This document shows, in pieces, positions 17,511 to 26,987 of a DNA stretch of 57,173 nucleotides. The position numbers and the translations under genes are program-made. This DNA comes from CAYLLE01 sp964384485 (GTDB taxonomy: Bacteria; Spirochaetota; Spirochaetia; CAYLLE01), in assembly GCA_964384485.1 (NCBI GenBank), contig CAYLLE010000007.1, positions 1-57,173 on the forward strand, given 5' to 3'. The notes below the pieces were generated by a model. It was not told the DNA's origin, made no database searches, and saw nothing but the letters and a program-made list of their open reading frames with translations. The stretch's first letter is position 1; every line of letters starts with the position of its first letter.

Positions 17511-18587
17511 ATGAAAATTAAGAAAAGCCGGTACCTGCCCATCCTGTTCTCCTTATCCGCCATGATTACGGTCCAGCTCCTTACCGCAGCAACCGGAACC
17601 GGTTATTACCTTACTCAGCTTACCATGACGGCATACTACACCTTGGCGGCACTCGGTCTCTGTATCCTTATGGGATACGCCGGTCAGGTCTCCCTGGGTC
17701 AGGCCGGATTTTTCGCCGTCGGCGGCTACACCTCCGCCGTTTTATCCACCCTTCCGGTTTCACTGCCGACTAGGGGCTTTACCGGATTTCTCGATTCCAT
17801 CGGACTGATTCTTAGAGGTACAGATATATACGGAAATAACTTCGCCTATCTGTCTCCCTGGGTCGCCTTTATCGCGGCCCTGCTGTTTGCCGGCACCGCG
17901 GCGCTGCTGGTGGGGCTCCCGGCACTTCGGCTGAAAGGCCACTACCTCGCCATGGCAACGTTGGGATTCGGAATTATTGTGTACCGGATTGTGTTAGGCA
18001 CCCATATTTTCGGTGAAGCTGACGGAATCGCCGGAGTTCCTCCGTTTCCTTTAGCCGGACCGCTTACGGTGGACGGAGACCTGGGATCCCGAGTAGAAAA
18101 TTACTATATCGCGTGGGGAATGGTGCTGCTCGGGCTTTTACTCCTGGTTAATTTGATCCATTCCCGGGCCGGCCGGGCTCTCCGGTCGCTGCATGAAAGT
18201 GAAGATGCTTCCGAAGCCGCCGGAGTCAACGTGAACCGGTACAAACTGGCTGTTTTTATTACCGCCGCGCTGTTTACCGCCGCGGCCGGATCACTGCTGA
18301 CCCATTTTAACGGAGGAATCGGTCCTTCCGAAGCCGGAATCATGAAATCGGTCCGTTACGTTTCCATTGTCGCTTTAGGCGGCATGGCGAACATATGGGG
18401 GACCTTGGCAGCAGGAACGGTGCTCAACTTTCTGTCCCTTCGGGGAGTATTCGGGGGTTATGATGATGCAGTATTCGGACTCATCTTGGTGCTGGTAATG
18501 ATCTTCTCCGATGAAACCTTTATCGGAAAACGGATTGGAGATTTTTTCCGGGACCGGAATATCTTTCAGCGGAGGAACCTGAAATGA
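17511..18587 (+). CDS. livM: Branched-chain amino-acid ABC transporter permease LivM
   Basis: A 358-residue integral membrane permease with the LivM signature LMGYAGQVSLGQAGFFAVGGY and the EAAGVNVNRYKLAVF cytoplasmic loop that contacts the ATPases. It starts 1 bp after the livH stop, with AAGGAG ten bases upstream, and its stop overlaps livG (ATGA). It partners LivH. Confidence 0.9.
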   Translation: MKIKKSRYLPILFSLSAMITVQLLTAATGTGYYLTQLTMTAYYTLAALGLCILMGYAGQVSLGQAGFFAVGGYTSAVLSTLPVSLPTRGFTGFLDSIGLILRGTDIYGNNFAYLSPWVAFIAALLFAGTAALLVGLPALRLKGHYLAMATLGFGIIVYRIVLGTHIFGEADGIAGVPPFPLAGPLTVDGDLGSRVENYYIAWGMVLLGLLLLVNLIHSRAGRALRSLHESEDASEAAGVNVNRYKLAVFITAALFTAAAGSLLTHFNGGIGPSEAGIMKSVRYVSIVALGGMANIWGTLAAGTVLNFLSLRGVFGGYDDAVFGLILVLVMIFSDETFIGKRIGDFFRDRNIFQRRNLK

Positions 18588-19357
18588 CAAATCCGGTACT
18601 CTCAGCATCAAAATTGAACAAATCCTTCGGCGGACTTCAGGCAGTGAACGGCGTCTCCTTTACGGCGGAGCCTGGAAGCATTACTGCCGTTATCGGACCG
18701 AACGGGGCGGGGAAAACTACGCTGTTCAATCTTATTTCCGGATTTATTGTTCCGGACAGCGGAAACGTGTTTTTTAAGGGCGCAGAAATTACCGGAAAAA
18801 AACCGTATCAGGCAGCTTCCTTAGGGATTCTCCGGACGTTCCAGGCTGTCAAAATGCCGGAAAAGCTGAGTGTACTGGATAATGTCATGCTTGGCACCCA
18901 CCGGTACGGCAAGGCTGGGTATATCCGGTGCATGCTTCATACTCCCGGATCTGTAAGGGAGGAGAGAAAGCTTAGACAAAAATCGATAGAAGTCCTGGCT
19001 ACATTAGGACTGTCAAAATACGCCGACACCCCTGCCGGAAGCCTATCCTTCGGCGACCGGCGCACCCTGGAGATGGCCAGAGCGTTAACGGCGGAACCTG
19101 AAATTCTTCTGCTTGATGAACCGGCTTCCGGACTGAATCCCAGGGAAACAGAAAATCTTGCCGGACTTATTCTGTCGGTGAGAAAAAAAGGGGTTAGTGT
19201 ACTCCTGGTGGAGCACGACATGTCTTTGGTTATGGAAATAAGTGATTACGTGTATGTTCTGAATTTCGGGAATCTTGTCTCGTCGGGCACGCCCCGGGAG
19301 ATACAGAGTAACAAGGAAGTAATCAAAATTTATCTAGGAGAAGATGAAGATGCTTAG
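18584..19357 (+). CDS. livG: Branched-chain amino-acid ABC transporter ATPase LivG
   Basis: A 257-residue ABC ATPase with Walker A GPNGAGKTT, the LSFGDRRTLEMARAL signature (LSFGD in place of LSGGQ, usual for LivG), Walker B ILLLDEPASGL and the switch His in LLVEHD. Start and stop overlap livM and livF. It pairs with LivF to energise uptake. Confidence 0.9.
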   Translation: MTNPVLSASKLNKSFGGLQAVNGVSFTAEPGSITAVIGPNGAGKTTLFNLISGFIVPDSGNVFFKGAEITGKKPYQAASLGILRTFQAVKMPEKLSVLDNVMLGTHRYGKAGYIRCMLHTPGSVREERKLRQKSIEVLATLGLSKYADTPAGSLSFGDRRTLEMARALTAEPEILLLDEPASGLNPRETENLAGLILSVRKKGVSVLLVEHDMSLVMEISDYVYVLNFGNLVSSGTPREIQSNKEVIKIYLGEDEDA

Positions 19358-20120
19358 AGCAGTGAGTCTTACCGCCGGATACGGCAGCGTCACTGTACTC
19401 AGGAATGTATCGATCCACATCGAGGCGGGGGAGATCGTTACGATTATCGGAGCCAACGGCGCCGGAAAAACAACGCTGCTTAAAACTCTAGCCGGAATCA
19501 TCAAACCGGTTTCCGGTACTGTCACCTACTCTAAAGAAGAGATCACCGGAAGCGCTCCGGAACTTCTGGCAGGTAAAGGACTTGTACTGGTTCCGGAGGG
19601 GAGGCATCTGTTTAATGACATGACCGTCCTGGAAAACCTGCAGATGGGAACCGAGGTACACCGGGGAAAGAAACGGCAAGATACGCAGTCCCGGATTGAT
19701 TCTGTCTTTCACCTGTTCCCCCGGCTTAAAGAACGGCAGAATCAGGCGGCGGGAACCCTCTCCGGCGGGGAGCAGCAGATGGCAGCCCTGGGAAGAGCGC
19801 TGATGGCGGATCCCAAACTCATCATGCTTGATGAACCTTCCATGGGATTGGCTCCCCTCCTGGTAAGGGATATTATGAAAGCGGTCGACGCAATGCGGAG
19901 GGAAGGTAAAACGGTGCTGCTGATAGAACAGAACGCGAAAGCCGCTCTCCGAATCGCTGACCGCGGGTATGTCCTTGAAACCGGCATGGTAGTTATGGAG
20001 GGAACTCCTTCAGAACTTCTCAACGACGCCGACACCAGACGCGCGTACCTTGGAAAGGAATACCGAAGCATCGATGACACGAAGGAGGACCTGGATGGCA
20101 GCGAATATAATGTACAGTAG
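19350..20120 (+). CDS. livF: Branched-chain amino-acid ABC transporter ATPase LivF
   Basis: An approximately 256-residue ABC ATPase with Walker A GANGAGKTT, signature TLSGGEQQMAALGRAL, Walker B LIMLDEPSMGL and LLIEQN. An ATG at 19344 is also possible, but AGGAG at 19338-19342 is best spaced for the ATG at 19350 (MLRAVS). It overlaps the end of livG and the start of the third paaK. Confidence 0.88.
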   Translation: MLRAVSLTAGYGSVTVLRNVSIHIEAGEIVTIIGANGAGKTTLLKTLAGIIKPVSGTVTYSKEEITGSAPELLAGKGLVLVPEGRHLFNDMTVLENLQMGTEVHRGKKRQDTQSRIDSVFHLFPRLKERQNQAAGTLSGGEQQMAALGRALMADPKLIMLDEPSMGLAPLLVRDIMKAVDAMRREGKTVLLIEQNAKAALRIADRGYVLETGMVVMEGTPSELLNDADTRRAYLGKEYRSIDDTKEDLDGSEYNVQ

Positions 20121-21408
20121 GGAATTTGAAGCGATGCATCCCGAAGAGCTCAAACAGCATCAGCTGGAGAAACTTCAAGCCATGCTCAACCGGGTCTACC
20201 GGAATGTCGCATTTTACCGGGAATCCTTTGACCGGCTCGGTATCGACACCGCGAGTATTCAGTCCCTAGACGACCTATCCAAACTGCCGTTCACGGATAA
20301 AGACGATCTCCTGACCAGCTACCCCTACGGCATGTTTGCCGTTCCCCTTAAAGACGTGGTCCGCCTTCACTCAACATCGGGTACCACCGGCAAACCTATT
20401 GTAACCGGATACACTAAGAACGATTTGGCCGTTTGGTCATCTCTCATAGCCCGGATTCTTACCGCGTGCGGAGTAACCGATACCGATTTCCTTCAGGTTG
20501 CCTTCAATTATAACCTGACCACAGGCGCTTTCGGTTTCCATGCCGGAGCCGAACGGCTGGGGTGCTCAGTAATACCGGCATCCAAGGAAGATATAAAAAA
20601 GCAGATTATGGTGATGAAAGATTATAAAACCTCCGTTCTGGCTGCTACCCCTGGTTTCGCGCTGCACGCGGCCCATATCCTCAAGGAGGAAGGGATACAT
20701 CCTGATGAACTTTCTTTAAAAACAGGAATACTCGGAGCGGAGCCCTGGTCGGAACGCATGCGCCGCGAAATTGAGAAAGGTCTGGGGATAACAGCCTACG
20801 ACAACTACGGACTTACCGAAATAATCGGTCCCGGGGTCAGCTTCGAATGCCGGGAACGGAAGGGTCTGCATGTAAACGAGGATCACTTTATAATCGAAGT
20901 GATAGATCCGGAATCCGGGGAACCCCTTGGGGAAGGCGAAAAGGGTGAACTGGTATTTACCACACTGACCCGTCACGCAAATCCCCTGCTCCGCTACCGG
21001 ACGGGAGATATTGGATCAATTATGCCGGGAACTTGCAGCTGCGGAAGGACTTTCCGGAGAATGGACCGGGTATCGGACCGTTTGGACGATATGATCATCA
21101 TGGAAGGAGTGAACGTGTTTCCGTCCCAGGTTGAAGATGCCATTAAAACGGTAGAGGGAATCAAACCCAATTACCGGATTCTGCTCCGCCGGGAAAAAGG
21201 AATGGACGTGATGGAAGTGCAGGTCGAAGTGGCGACATCAGTTTTTTCCGATGAGGGGAAGGACCTCGAGAATGTGCGGAATGCAATCCGGGATGAACTG
21301 ATCACCCGTTTAGGCATCAGTCCCAAAATAACCCTGGTGGAACCGAAAAAACCGGCTCACCGGACCGGCGAGAAACGGACCAGGGTTATGGACCTTAGAA
21401 ACTCATAA
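20095..21408 (+). CDS. paaK: Phenylacetate-CoA ligase family enzyme (copy 3)
   Basis: A 437-residue AMP-forming aryl-CoA ligase. It has STSGTTGKP (93-101), YGLTEIIGPG, YRTGDI, CSCGR and SDRLDDMIIMEGVNVFPSQ; Arg-Thr-Gly-Asp replaces the RTRD of the other two copies and matches the commoner form of the adenylate motif. The start is set by GGAGG (20084-20088) before the ATG at 20095, inside the end of livF, so ligase and transporter are coupled. Being in the uptake operon suggests it acts on an imported acid or on the product of an imported amino acid. Confidence 0.88.
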   Translation: MAANIMYSREFEAMHPEELKQHQLEKLQAMLNRVYRNVAFYRESFDRLGIDTASIQSLDDLSKLPFTDKDDLLTSYPYGMFAVPLKDVVRLHSTSGTTGKPIVTGYTKNDLAVWSSLIARILTACGVTDTDFLQVAFNYNLTTGAFGFHAGAERLGCSVIPASKEDIKKQIMVMKDYKTSVLAATPGFALHAAHILKEEGIHPDELSLKTGILGAEPWSERMRREIEKGLGITAYDNYGLTEIIGPGVSFECRERKGLHVNEDHFIIEVIDPESGEPLGEGEKGELVFTTLTRHANPLLRYRTGDIGSIMPGTCSCGRTFRRMDRVSDRLDDMIIMEGVNVFPSQVEDAIKTVEGIKPNYRILLRREKGMDVMEVQVEVATSVFSDEGKDLENVRNAIRDELITRLGISPKITLVEPKKPAHRTGEKRTRVMDLRNS

Positions 21409-22561
21409 AACTTTCCCGCGATCCTTCGATAACACGGTCGGAGACACAGAAACTGAGTCTGAAATACCCCGGCTTCCCGAAGCCCCTGCCCGGGACCGCT
21501 AAAATCTTTTTTCCCCTGAGTTTTTCTACCGTTCCCAGATCATCTCCTCCGGGAGCTTCCGGGAAAAGATAAAATGTCCCCTCCGGCAGCCGGAAGGTAA
21601 ATCCGGCATCCTTTAATATGGACGCCAAGGCGTCCCGCTTCTTCCGGTATGCTTCAATATCTACCCGGGCAAGCAGCGTTTTTTTGATCACCCGCTGCAT
21701 TAGGGCCGGCGCGTTTACGTATCCCAGGATTCTGTTGCACAGGACCGCTCCGTCCACAAGGTTCTTCTGGTCTTCGGCATCCGGATGAATTGCCAGCCAG
21801 CCGATCCTCTCTCCGGGAATGGACAGTTCTTTCGAATAGCTGGTGCAGATCATGGTGTTTTCGTACAGTTTCAGGAGTGACGGCACCGATACGCCGCCGT
21901 AGATTATTTTGCGGTACGGCTCATCACTGATTATGTAGATGGTATGTCCTATTTCCCGGTTCTTCTTTCGGAGCATTTCAGCAAGGCTGCTCAGAGACGC
22001 TTCAGGATAAATCCGTCCGGATGGGTTATTGGGACTGTTGATTATTACAGCTTTTGTTTTTTTATTGATCTTCCCTTCTATAGCGTTAACATCAATATCA
22101 AAATCATCTTTGCCGTCCGCGAGTATCAGGGATCCCCCATGGTTAGCGGCGTAAAAAGAATATTCCATAAAACAGGGTGTGGAAGCGATAACTTCATCTC
22201 CGGGATTCAGAATTGTCTTAAGAGCGACATTCAGAGCCCCGCCTGCTCCGCAGGTCATAATCAGGTTTTCCCATTCTATCTGAACATGCTGTTCCTCGGA
22301 TAACACTTCCGCTACCGCTTTCCGTACATCCGGGTATCCGGCATTCGGCATATAGGCGTGCTTAAAGGGAAGTACCTCCGCCGCAGTCTCCCGGAGCGCC
22401 GAGAGGAATTCTTCAGGGGGATCAAGATTCGGATTTCCCAGGCTGAAATCATACACGTTATCAGCACCGTATTCAGCCTTCATTTCCGCTCCGGCTTCAA
22501 ACATCTTCCTGATCCAGGAAGAACGTTCCATGGATTCTAAAATTTTCTCTGCTGCTCCCAT
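21395..22561 (-). CDS. PLP-dependent aminotransferase, class I/II
   Basis: A 388-residue fold-type I aminotransferase. Visible are NNPSG (178-182), DEPYR (213-217), the PLP lysine Lys244 in SYSKELSIPGERIGW, and a C-terminal Arg in FRLSFC for the substrate carboxylate. Its 3' end overlaps the third paaK convergently by 14 bp. It would supply the aryl or branched 2-oxoacid for IorAB from the imported amino acid (inference). It is the last gene of a leftward run from pcrA. Confidence 0.85.
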   Translation of the reverse strand: MGAAEKILESMERSSWIRKMFEAGAEMKAEYGADNVYDFSLGNPNLDPPEEFLSALRETAAEVLPFKHAYMPNAGYPDVRKAVAEVLSEEQHVQIEWENLIMTCGAGGALNVALKTILNPGDEVIASTPCFMEYSFYAANHGGSLILADGKDDFDIDVNAIEGKINKKTKAVIINSPNNPSGRIYPEASLSSLAEMLRKKNREIGHTIYIISDEPYRKIIYGGVSVPSLLKLYENTMICTSYSKELSIPGERIGWLAIHPDAEDQKNLVDGAVLCNRILGYVNAPALMQRVIKKTLLARVDIEAYRKKRDALASILKDAGFTFRLPEGTFYLFPEAPGGDDLGTVEKLRGKKILAVPGRGFGKPGYFRLSFCVSDRVIEGSRESFMSF

Positions 22562-22580
22562 TTTAAGCTCCTCTAATAAA

Positions 22581-23681
22581 TTATTTTGACTTTACCATCT
22601 CCAGAAGCTCATCCGCCTCGCTTCTGCTTTTTAAACCTTCCGGGAAAATAACCGTTCCCCGGGGATCCAGTTCCTTCACCAGCTGCGGTACCTCCTCTGC
22701 CGGAGACATAACGATAACCGGTTTTCCCCGTTCCTGAATCATCTTATACATCTCGATCTTCGCCATTGCCGATGGGGTTCCCGCGCCGGGTGTATACTGG
22801 ATCACATCGATTTCCTCGGCGCCGGCAAGACTTTCGGCGTGTACGGACGCTCCCGGACCATCCAGGTGATAACTGCAGCGTCCCGCCCGCTTCGCCTGAT
22901 CCCGCAGCGAAGGCAGTATCAGCTCCTTGAAATGTTCAGGACCCACCATGTAATTAAAATCGCATGACGGAACGGTGTACGGTTTCTCCGACCAGGCCTG
23001 ATGCCAGCAGACCACTCCGGTTCCTTTTTCGGTAATTCTTCCATAGAGATCAAAAAACACCGACTCCCACCGGTCCACCAGCGCCTCCTGCAGCTTCAGG
23101 ACCTTCTCCGGATTGTCATACAAATCTAAAAGCAGACCCTCTGCTCCCCGAAGATTCGCAAGGATATCGGCTGCTCCGCCCAAATCGGGAAGCACAACCA
23201 CGTATGATCCCCGGGCGTCTGAGGCGGTCAGATCACACAGTTTCCGCGTAAGCCGGTACCATTTATTATCCTGTTCCAGAACAGGCGGCTCCGCGTCCGC
23301 CAAGCGGTCCCATACCGGATTCTGCCAGCTCGTTTGTTCCTCCCCGGCAAAATGAAGAGGTGCTCCCAAAAAAGCACCGGTGGCTACCGGTCCGAGATCC
23401 ACCCGGATTCCGGGAATGGTCTGATCGAGAAAGTATGTATTCTCCAGCTGTCTTTTTCTAAGCGCAAGCCATTCCTCAGGGTTTTCCAGTAAATCAAAAC
23501 ATTTGTCCCGGCGGATATTCTTTTCATTCGGCAGCGCGGCAACCAGAAGATGCCGGTCGCTTTGAAAATTCCACCAGGCTTCCCAACGGGATGCAGCGTC
23601 CGGGAAATCCTCGCGGTAATACAGATTCTGTTTTGAGATATATTTCAATCTATCGGTGATTTCAGAAATAGATGGTTTCAT
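22581..23681 (-). CDS. Uroporphyrinogen-decarboxylase-like protein (MtaA/CmuA-type superfamily member)
   Basis: A 366-residue protein of the URO-D superfamily: YHLDGPGASVHAESL, DVIQYTPGAG and the C-terminal VIVMSPAEEVPQLVKEL segment fit the barrel. N-terminal features of genuine HemE are absent and no heme genes are nearby. In anaerobes such proteins are often methyl transferases acting on corrinoid or thiol carriers (His/Cys zinc site). A candidate zinc-ligand cluster, CWHQAW, lies near residue 225. The exact reaction is unknown. It lies 9 bp after a small membrane protein gene. Confidence 0.7.
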   Translation of the reverse strand: MKPSISEITDRLKYISKQNLYYREDFPDAASRWEAWWNFQSDRHLLVAALPNEKNIRRDKCFDLLENPEEWLALRKRQLENTYFLDQTIPGIRVDLGPVATGAFLGAPLHFAGEEQTSWQNPVWDRLADAEPPVLEQDNKWYRLTRKLCDLTASDARGSYVVVLPDLGGAADILANLRGAEGLLLDLYDNPEKVLKLQEALVDRWESVFFDLYGRITEKGTGVVCWHQAWSEKPYTVPSCDFNYMVGPEHFKELILPSLRDQAKRAGRCSYHLDGPGASVHAESLAGAEEIDVIQYTPGAGTPSAMAKIEMYKMIQERGKPVIVMSPAEEVPQLVKELDPRGTVIFPEGLKSRSEADELLEMVKSK

Positions 23682-23690
23682 CCGTGCCTC

Positions 23691-23990
23691 TTAACGCATT
23701 GACTTTCGTATGATCATTATTATAAAGGCAATGATAAAAAATATCAGAGGAAGGTTGATAAAAAGGATATCCGCCAGCGGTACCCCGGCTACAGTAACCC
23801 ATTCATCACCGATAACCCCGAAAACCTGCAGTGTCTGATAAACGATTCGGCCGTACCCTACAATCGTTCCAATAACTATGAACATCCAGGCGGAATCCCG
23901 GGTTTTTGACCAGAGGAGAATTGCAAGAAATGTCGCTAGAGCGCCGAAAGAGAGTTCAGTAAGCAGTAGTATTAGTTGTTCATTCTGCAT
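23691..23990 (-). CDS. Small membrane protein, three transmembrane segments
   Basis: A 99-residue, very hydrophobic protein with segments at about 7-27, 35-55 and 73-95 and a short basic C-terminus (IRKSMR). No family is recognised. It lies between the URO-D-like gene and the class-III aminotransferase-like gene, all in the same direction, so co-transcription is likely. Confidence 0.65.
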   Translation of the reverse strand: MQNEQLILLLTELSFGALATFLAILLWSKTRDSAWMFIVIGTIVGYGRIVYQTLQVFGVIGDEWVTVAGVPLADILFINLPLIFFIIAFIIMIIRKSMR

Positions 23991-24049
23991 ATATCTCTAT
24001 TCTTATCTATCGGTCAGTTTTCAAATAATATTATCCGGTTATTGAGTCT

Positions 24050-24823
24050 TCAATCTGTTTCCGCGCACAGCCTGCCGAATTTATCCAGATCCCCTTCCGA
24101 GCATTTTCCCGGAATAATGGAAGCTTCTTCCCGGGGATTTAAAAGAATACCATTTTCAAGGAAACAGGAAAACATTTTTTTATATTCATTTTTCCCCCTA
24201 TAGATAAGATAAGGCCCCCTTCTCTTCCAGCATGGAGCATCAAACCTTTTCCACCACACCGAGAGTTCCTTTTCCCTGTCTAAAGCATTTTTTAGAAGGT
24301 CCAGAATTTTGATGATCAGCCTCAGCTGTATAGGGGAAACCGCGTCCCCCGGAGGCGGAGGAGAATCGGCGGAAATTACCGGCTGGGGAAACCATGCTCC
24401 GGGAAACGGAAGAACGGGGAAAACATACCGCGCCGTTTCCGTCCCGGTTCCGAAAAAAGGCCGCCACAATACAGCTTCGGCACCGGGATTGCCCGGATCC
24501 GTCAGGAGATCCTTCGGGACCTTTCCTCCCGTGCATTTCAGCATGGCTGATTCAATATTCCGGAAAATCGATACGTACCCGCCGAAGAAACGTTTGAGCT
24601 CCCGGGCAGCCCACTCCTCCTCCCTGGAGGGCAGTTCACTGTAAACTCCTTTAGAGATTTCACTTTTAAGAAGAGCGGATACTCCATCCGGGCGGTGGCC
24701 CAGAAGAGCTCTGCCCCGGTTCTGGTAAAAATCCAGATAACGAATACCATTCCGGTCGTAGAGGTAATATTCGCGGGCTCTATTGATGCCCGGAAGCATG
24801 GTTAGCAGCGAATCATGAATCAT
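24050..24823 (-). CDS. Shortened relative of class-III aminotransferases (glutamate-1-semialdehyde aminomutase-like)
   Basis: A 257-residue protein. The N-terminal stretch EYYLYDRNGIRYLDFYQNRG followed by LLGHRPDGVSALLK resembles the entry region of class-III aminotransferases, and the C-terminus (FLENGILLNPREEASIIPGKCSEGDLDKF) resembles their last domain. The central PLP domain with the catalytic lysine and DE(V/I) motif is missing, and full-length members have ~430 residues. The frame is intact and overlaps pcrA by 11 nt, so it is probably translated. It could be a non-enzymatic descendant or a relic kept in frame. Confidence 0.6.
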   Translation of the reverse strand: MIHDSLLTMLPGINRAREYYLYDRNGIRYLDFYQNRGRALLGHRPDGVSALLKSEISKGVYSELPSREEEWAARELKRFFGGYVSIFRNIESAMLKCTGGKVPKDLLTDPGNPGAEAVLWRPFFGTGTETARYVFPVLPFPGAWFPQPVISADSPPPPGDAVSPIQLRLIIKILDLLKNALDREKELSVWWKRFDAPCWKRRGPYLIYRGKNEYKKMFSCFLENGILLNPREEASIIPGKCSEGDLDKFGRLCAETD

Positions 24824-26939
24824 AACTTATTTTTTCCAGGCCGGAATACTCCGGTATAAACTTTGCTTTTTTTCCAGTTTCAAATTGTACCACTACCGAG
24901 GCTTTCGGTCCCGTCTTTTTCCGCTCAATTATAATGCCTTTTCCGTAATCGTCGTGATACACCCAGGTCCCCCGGACAAACCCGTCTTCCTCCGGGTCCT
25001 GCCCGGTTTCGGTAAGCGTACTGCCCCATTTCGGGGTTTTCTGTGAAAAAATCTGATAATACTTTTTGGGGATTTCCGACAAGAACCTTGAAGGCTCAAA
25101 CCTCTCGAGCCGGCCGTAGACTTTCCGGTATTTACAGCTGGTCATGTATAGCTCCTGCCGTGCCCTGGTAGCAGCGACATAAAAGAGTCTCCGTTCTTCT
25201 TCCAATTTTTCATGGTATTCATCGGGGTCATCTTCCTGATTTCTCCGGAGAGAAGGAAATATGCCTTCATCCATTCCGGTTATTATTACACGGTCGAACT
25301 CCAAGCCTTTCGTGTTGTGCATCGTAATCAAGGTAACCCGTCCGCCCTCACCGTTCTGATCTTCTTCCCGTATCCTGTCCAGTTCAATTGTTTCAAGGAA
25401 TTCGGATAGTCCTTCGGGAGAGGCTTCGTAGAGGGAGGCGGCATTGACCAATTCTTCAAGATTCCGTATCTTCTGAGTCCCGGATACCTCATCCTGTTCC
25501 TGATGATATCCCGCCAGCCCCGAAACGGTTATCACCCGCTCAACAAACCCGGAGAGCTGCCCTCCCTTAAAACCGGCTTTGATCTCATCAACGATGGACA
25601 GAAATTCCTCCAAGCCCCTTTTCGATTTACCTTTAAGATTCCCCGTCTCCTCCTTCGCGGCAGCAATCAGATCCCTTCCCGTATTGCCGTCCAGGATTTT
25701 CTCACAGCTTTTCTTTCCGATTCCTCTAGCCGGCTTATTGATAATCCGGCGGAACGCGACTTCGTCCATGGGATTTGACAGCAGTTTTAAAAAGGCCACA
25801 CCGTCTCTGATCTCTTCCCTTTCATAGAACCGCGCGGTTCCCACGATCCTGTACGGGATTCCTCTCCGGAGAAACGCGGTTTCAAGCGAACGGGACTGGG
25901 CATTCGTCCTGTAAAGTATTGCGGTTTCATTCAGTGCTTCCGGCGAAAGCCCGGATATGATTTCCACGCAGAACGCGGTTTCTTCATCTTGGTCGGCCAA
26001 AAACGCTGTTGTCGGTTTACTGCCCATGGGTTTCCCGGTCCAGAGGGTCTTTCCGAGTCTTCCCGTATTTAACGACACGACCCGGGACGCGAAATCAAGA
26101 ATGGCTCCGGTGGAGCGGTAATTTTCTTCCAGCCGGATAATATCAGTACCTGGAAAATGATCAGCAAACTCAAGAATGTTTCTTACCTCAGCTCCCCGGA
26201 ACCGGTATATGGACTGATCATCGTCTCCCACCACGCAGAGGTAGGTTTTTTCGCCACAGAGTTCCTGCAACAGCATATGCTGCGCGACATTGGAATCCTG
26301 ATATTCATCCACCAGGATAGTGGTAAACCTCTCGGTGATCCGCTGTCTGATTTCCGGGTTATTCCGGAGCAGATAAATCGGACGCATTATAAGATCCCCA
26401 AAGTCGGCGTTTCCGATCTCATTGAGCCGGGACTGATATTCCGCGTATATTTCGGGCAGCCGGTTATCTCTTGTAATAATCTCAAGTTCATCCTCCGGTG
26501 TCAGACAGTAATCTTTGGCCCGGGATATCAGCCGATTATATCTCCGCAATACGGATTTCCCTAAATCAGGGAAGATTGCCTGCAGCAGAGATAAAGCGTC
26601 CTCATCGTCGTATATAGAAAAATTATTCGCGCAGCCGGCAGCGGCGGCATTTCTCCTTAAGAGCCATGCTCCAAAGGAATGAAACGTCCTGATCATCACA
26701 TCTCCGGCTGAATAAACCAGAGCGGACGATCTTTCCCGCATCTCCCCGGCGGCTTTGTTCGTGAATGTGACTGCCAGAATAGAATAGGGATCAACTCCCA
26801 TCTTATCTATAAGGTATGCAATTTTTGTCGTGATAACCCTGGTTTTCCCGGATCCCGCCCCGGCTAAAATGAGAAGGGGGTTTCCATAATGCGTTACCGC
26901 TTCTTTTTGCGGTTTATTCAGAATATCAAGATAATTCAC
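24813..26939 (-). CDS. pcrA: UvrD/PcrA-family ATP-dependent DNA helicase
   Basis: A 708-residue superfamily-1A helicase. Motif I is GAGSGKT (27-33). Also present are TFTNKAAGEMRER (Ia), VDEYQDSN (II), GDDDQSIYRFRGA (III), EENYRS (IV), the late ITMHNTKGLEFDRV (V) and VAATRARQELY (VI). The C-terminal ~60 residues (WVYHDDYGKGIIIE ... KKAKFIPEYSGLEKI) are the Tudor-like RNA-polymerase-binding tail of PcrA. It unwinds DNA in repair and removes stalled polymerase. The upstream intergenic region carries a full copy of the mobile repeat 49 bp before the start. Confidence 0.92.
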   Translation of the reverse strand: MNYLDILNKPQKEAVTHYGNPLLILAGAGSGKTRVITTKIAYLIDKMGVDPYSILAVTFTNKAAGEMRERSSALVYSAGDVMIRTFHSFGAWLLRRNAAAAGCANNFSIYDDEDALSLLQAIFPDLGKSVLRRYNRLISRAKDYCLTPEDELEIITRDNRLPEIYAEYQSRLNEIGNADFGDLIMRPIYLLRNNPEIRQRITERFTTILVDEYQDSNVAQHMLLQELCGEKTYLCVVGDDDQSIYRFRGAEVRNILEFADHFPGTDIIRLEENYRSTGAILDFASRVVSLNTGRLGKTLWTGKPMGSKPTTAFLADQDEETAFCVEIISGLSPEALNETAILYRTNAQSRSLETAFLRRGIPYRIVGTARFYEREEIRDGVAFLKLLSNPMDEVAFRRIINKPARGIGKKSCEKILDGNTGRDLIAAAKEETGNLKGKSKRGLEEFLSIVDEIKAGFKGGQLSGFVERVITVSGLAGYHQEQDEVSGTQKIRNLEELVNAASLYEASPEGLSEFLETIELDRIREEDQNGEGGRVTLITMHNTKGLEFDRVIITGMDEGIFPSLRRNQEDDPDEYHEKLEEERRLFYVAATRARQELYMTSCKYRKVYGRLERFEPSRFLSEIPKKYYQIFSQKTPKWGSTLTETGQDPEEDGFVRGTWVYHDDYGKGIIIERKKTGPKASVVVQFETGKKAKFIPEYSGLEKISYDS

Positions 26940-26987
26940 ACGTTATTTTACGAAATTGGAGACATGAACATCAAGCTGTTGAATTAC

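Noticed and set aside
22581..23681. URO-D-like gene as hemE
   Set aside because: It diverges from HemE at the N-terminus and no heme biosynthesis genes are nearby; a methyltransferase-type relative is more likely.
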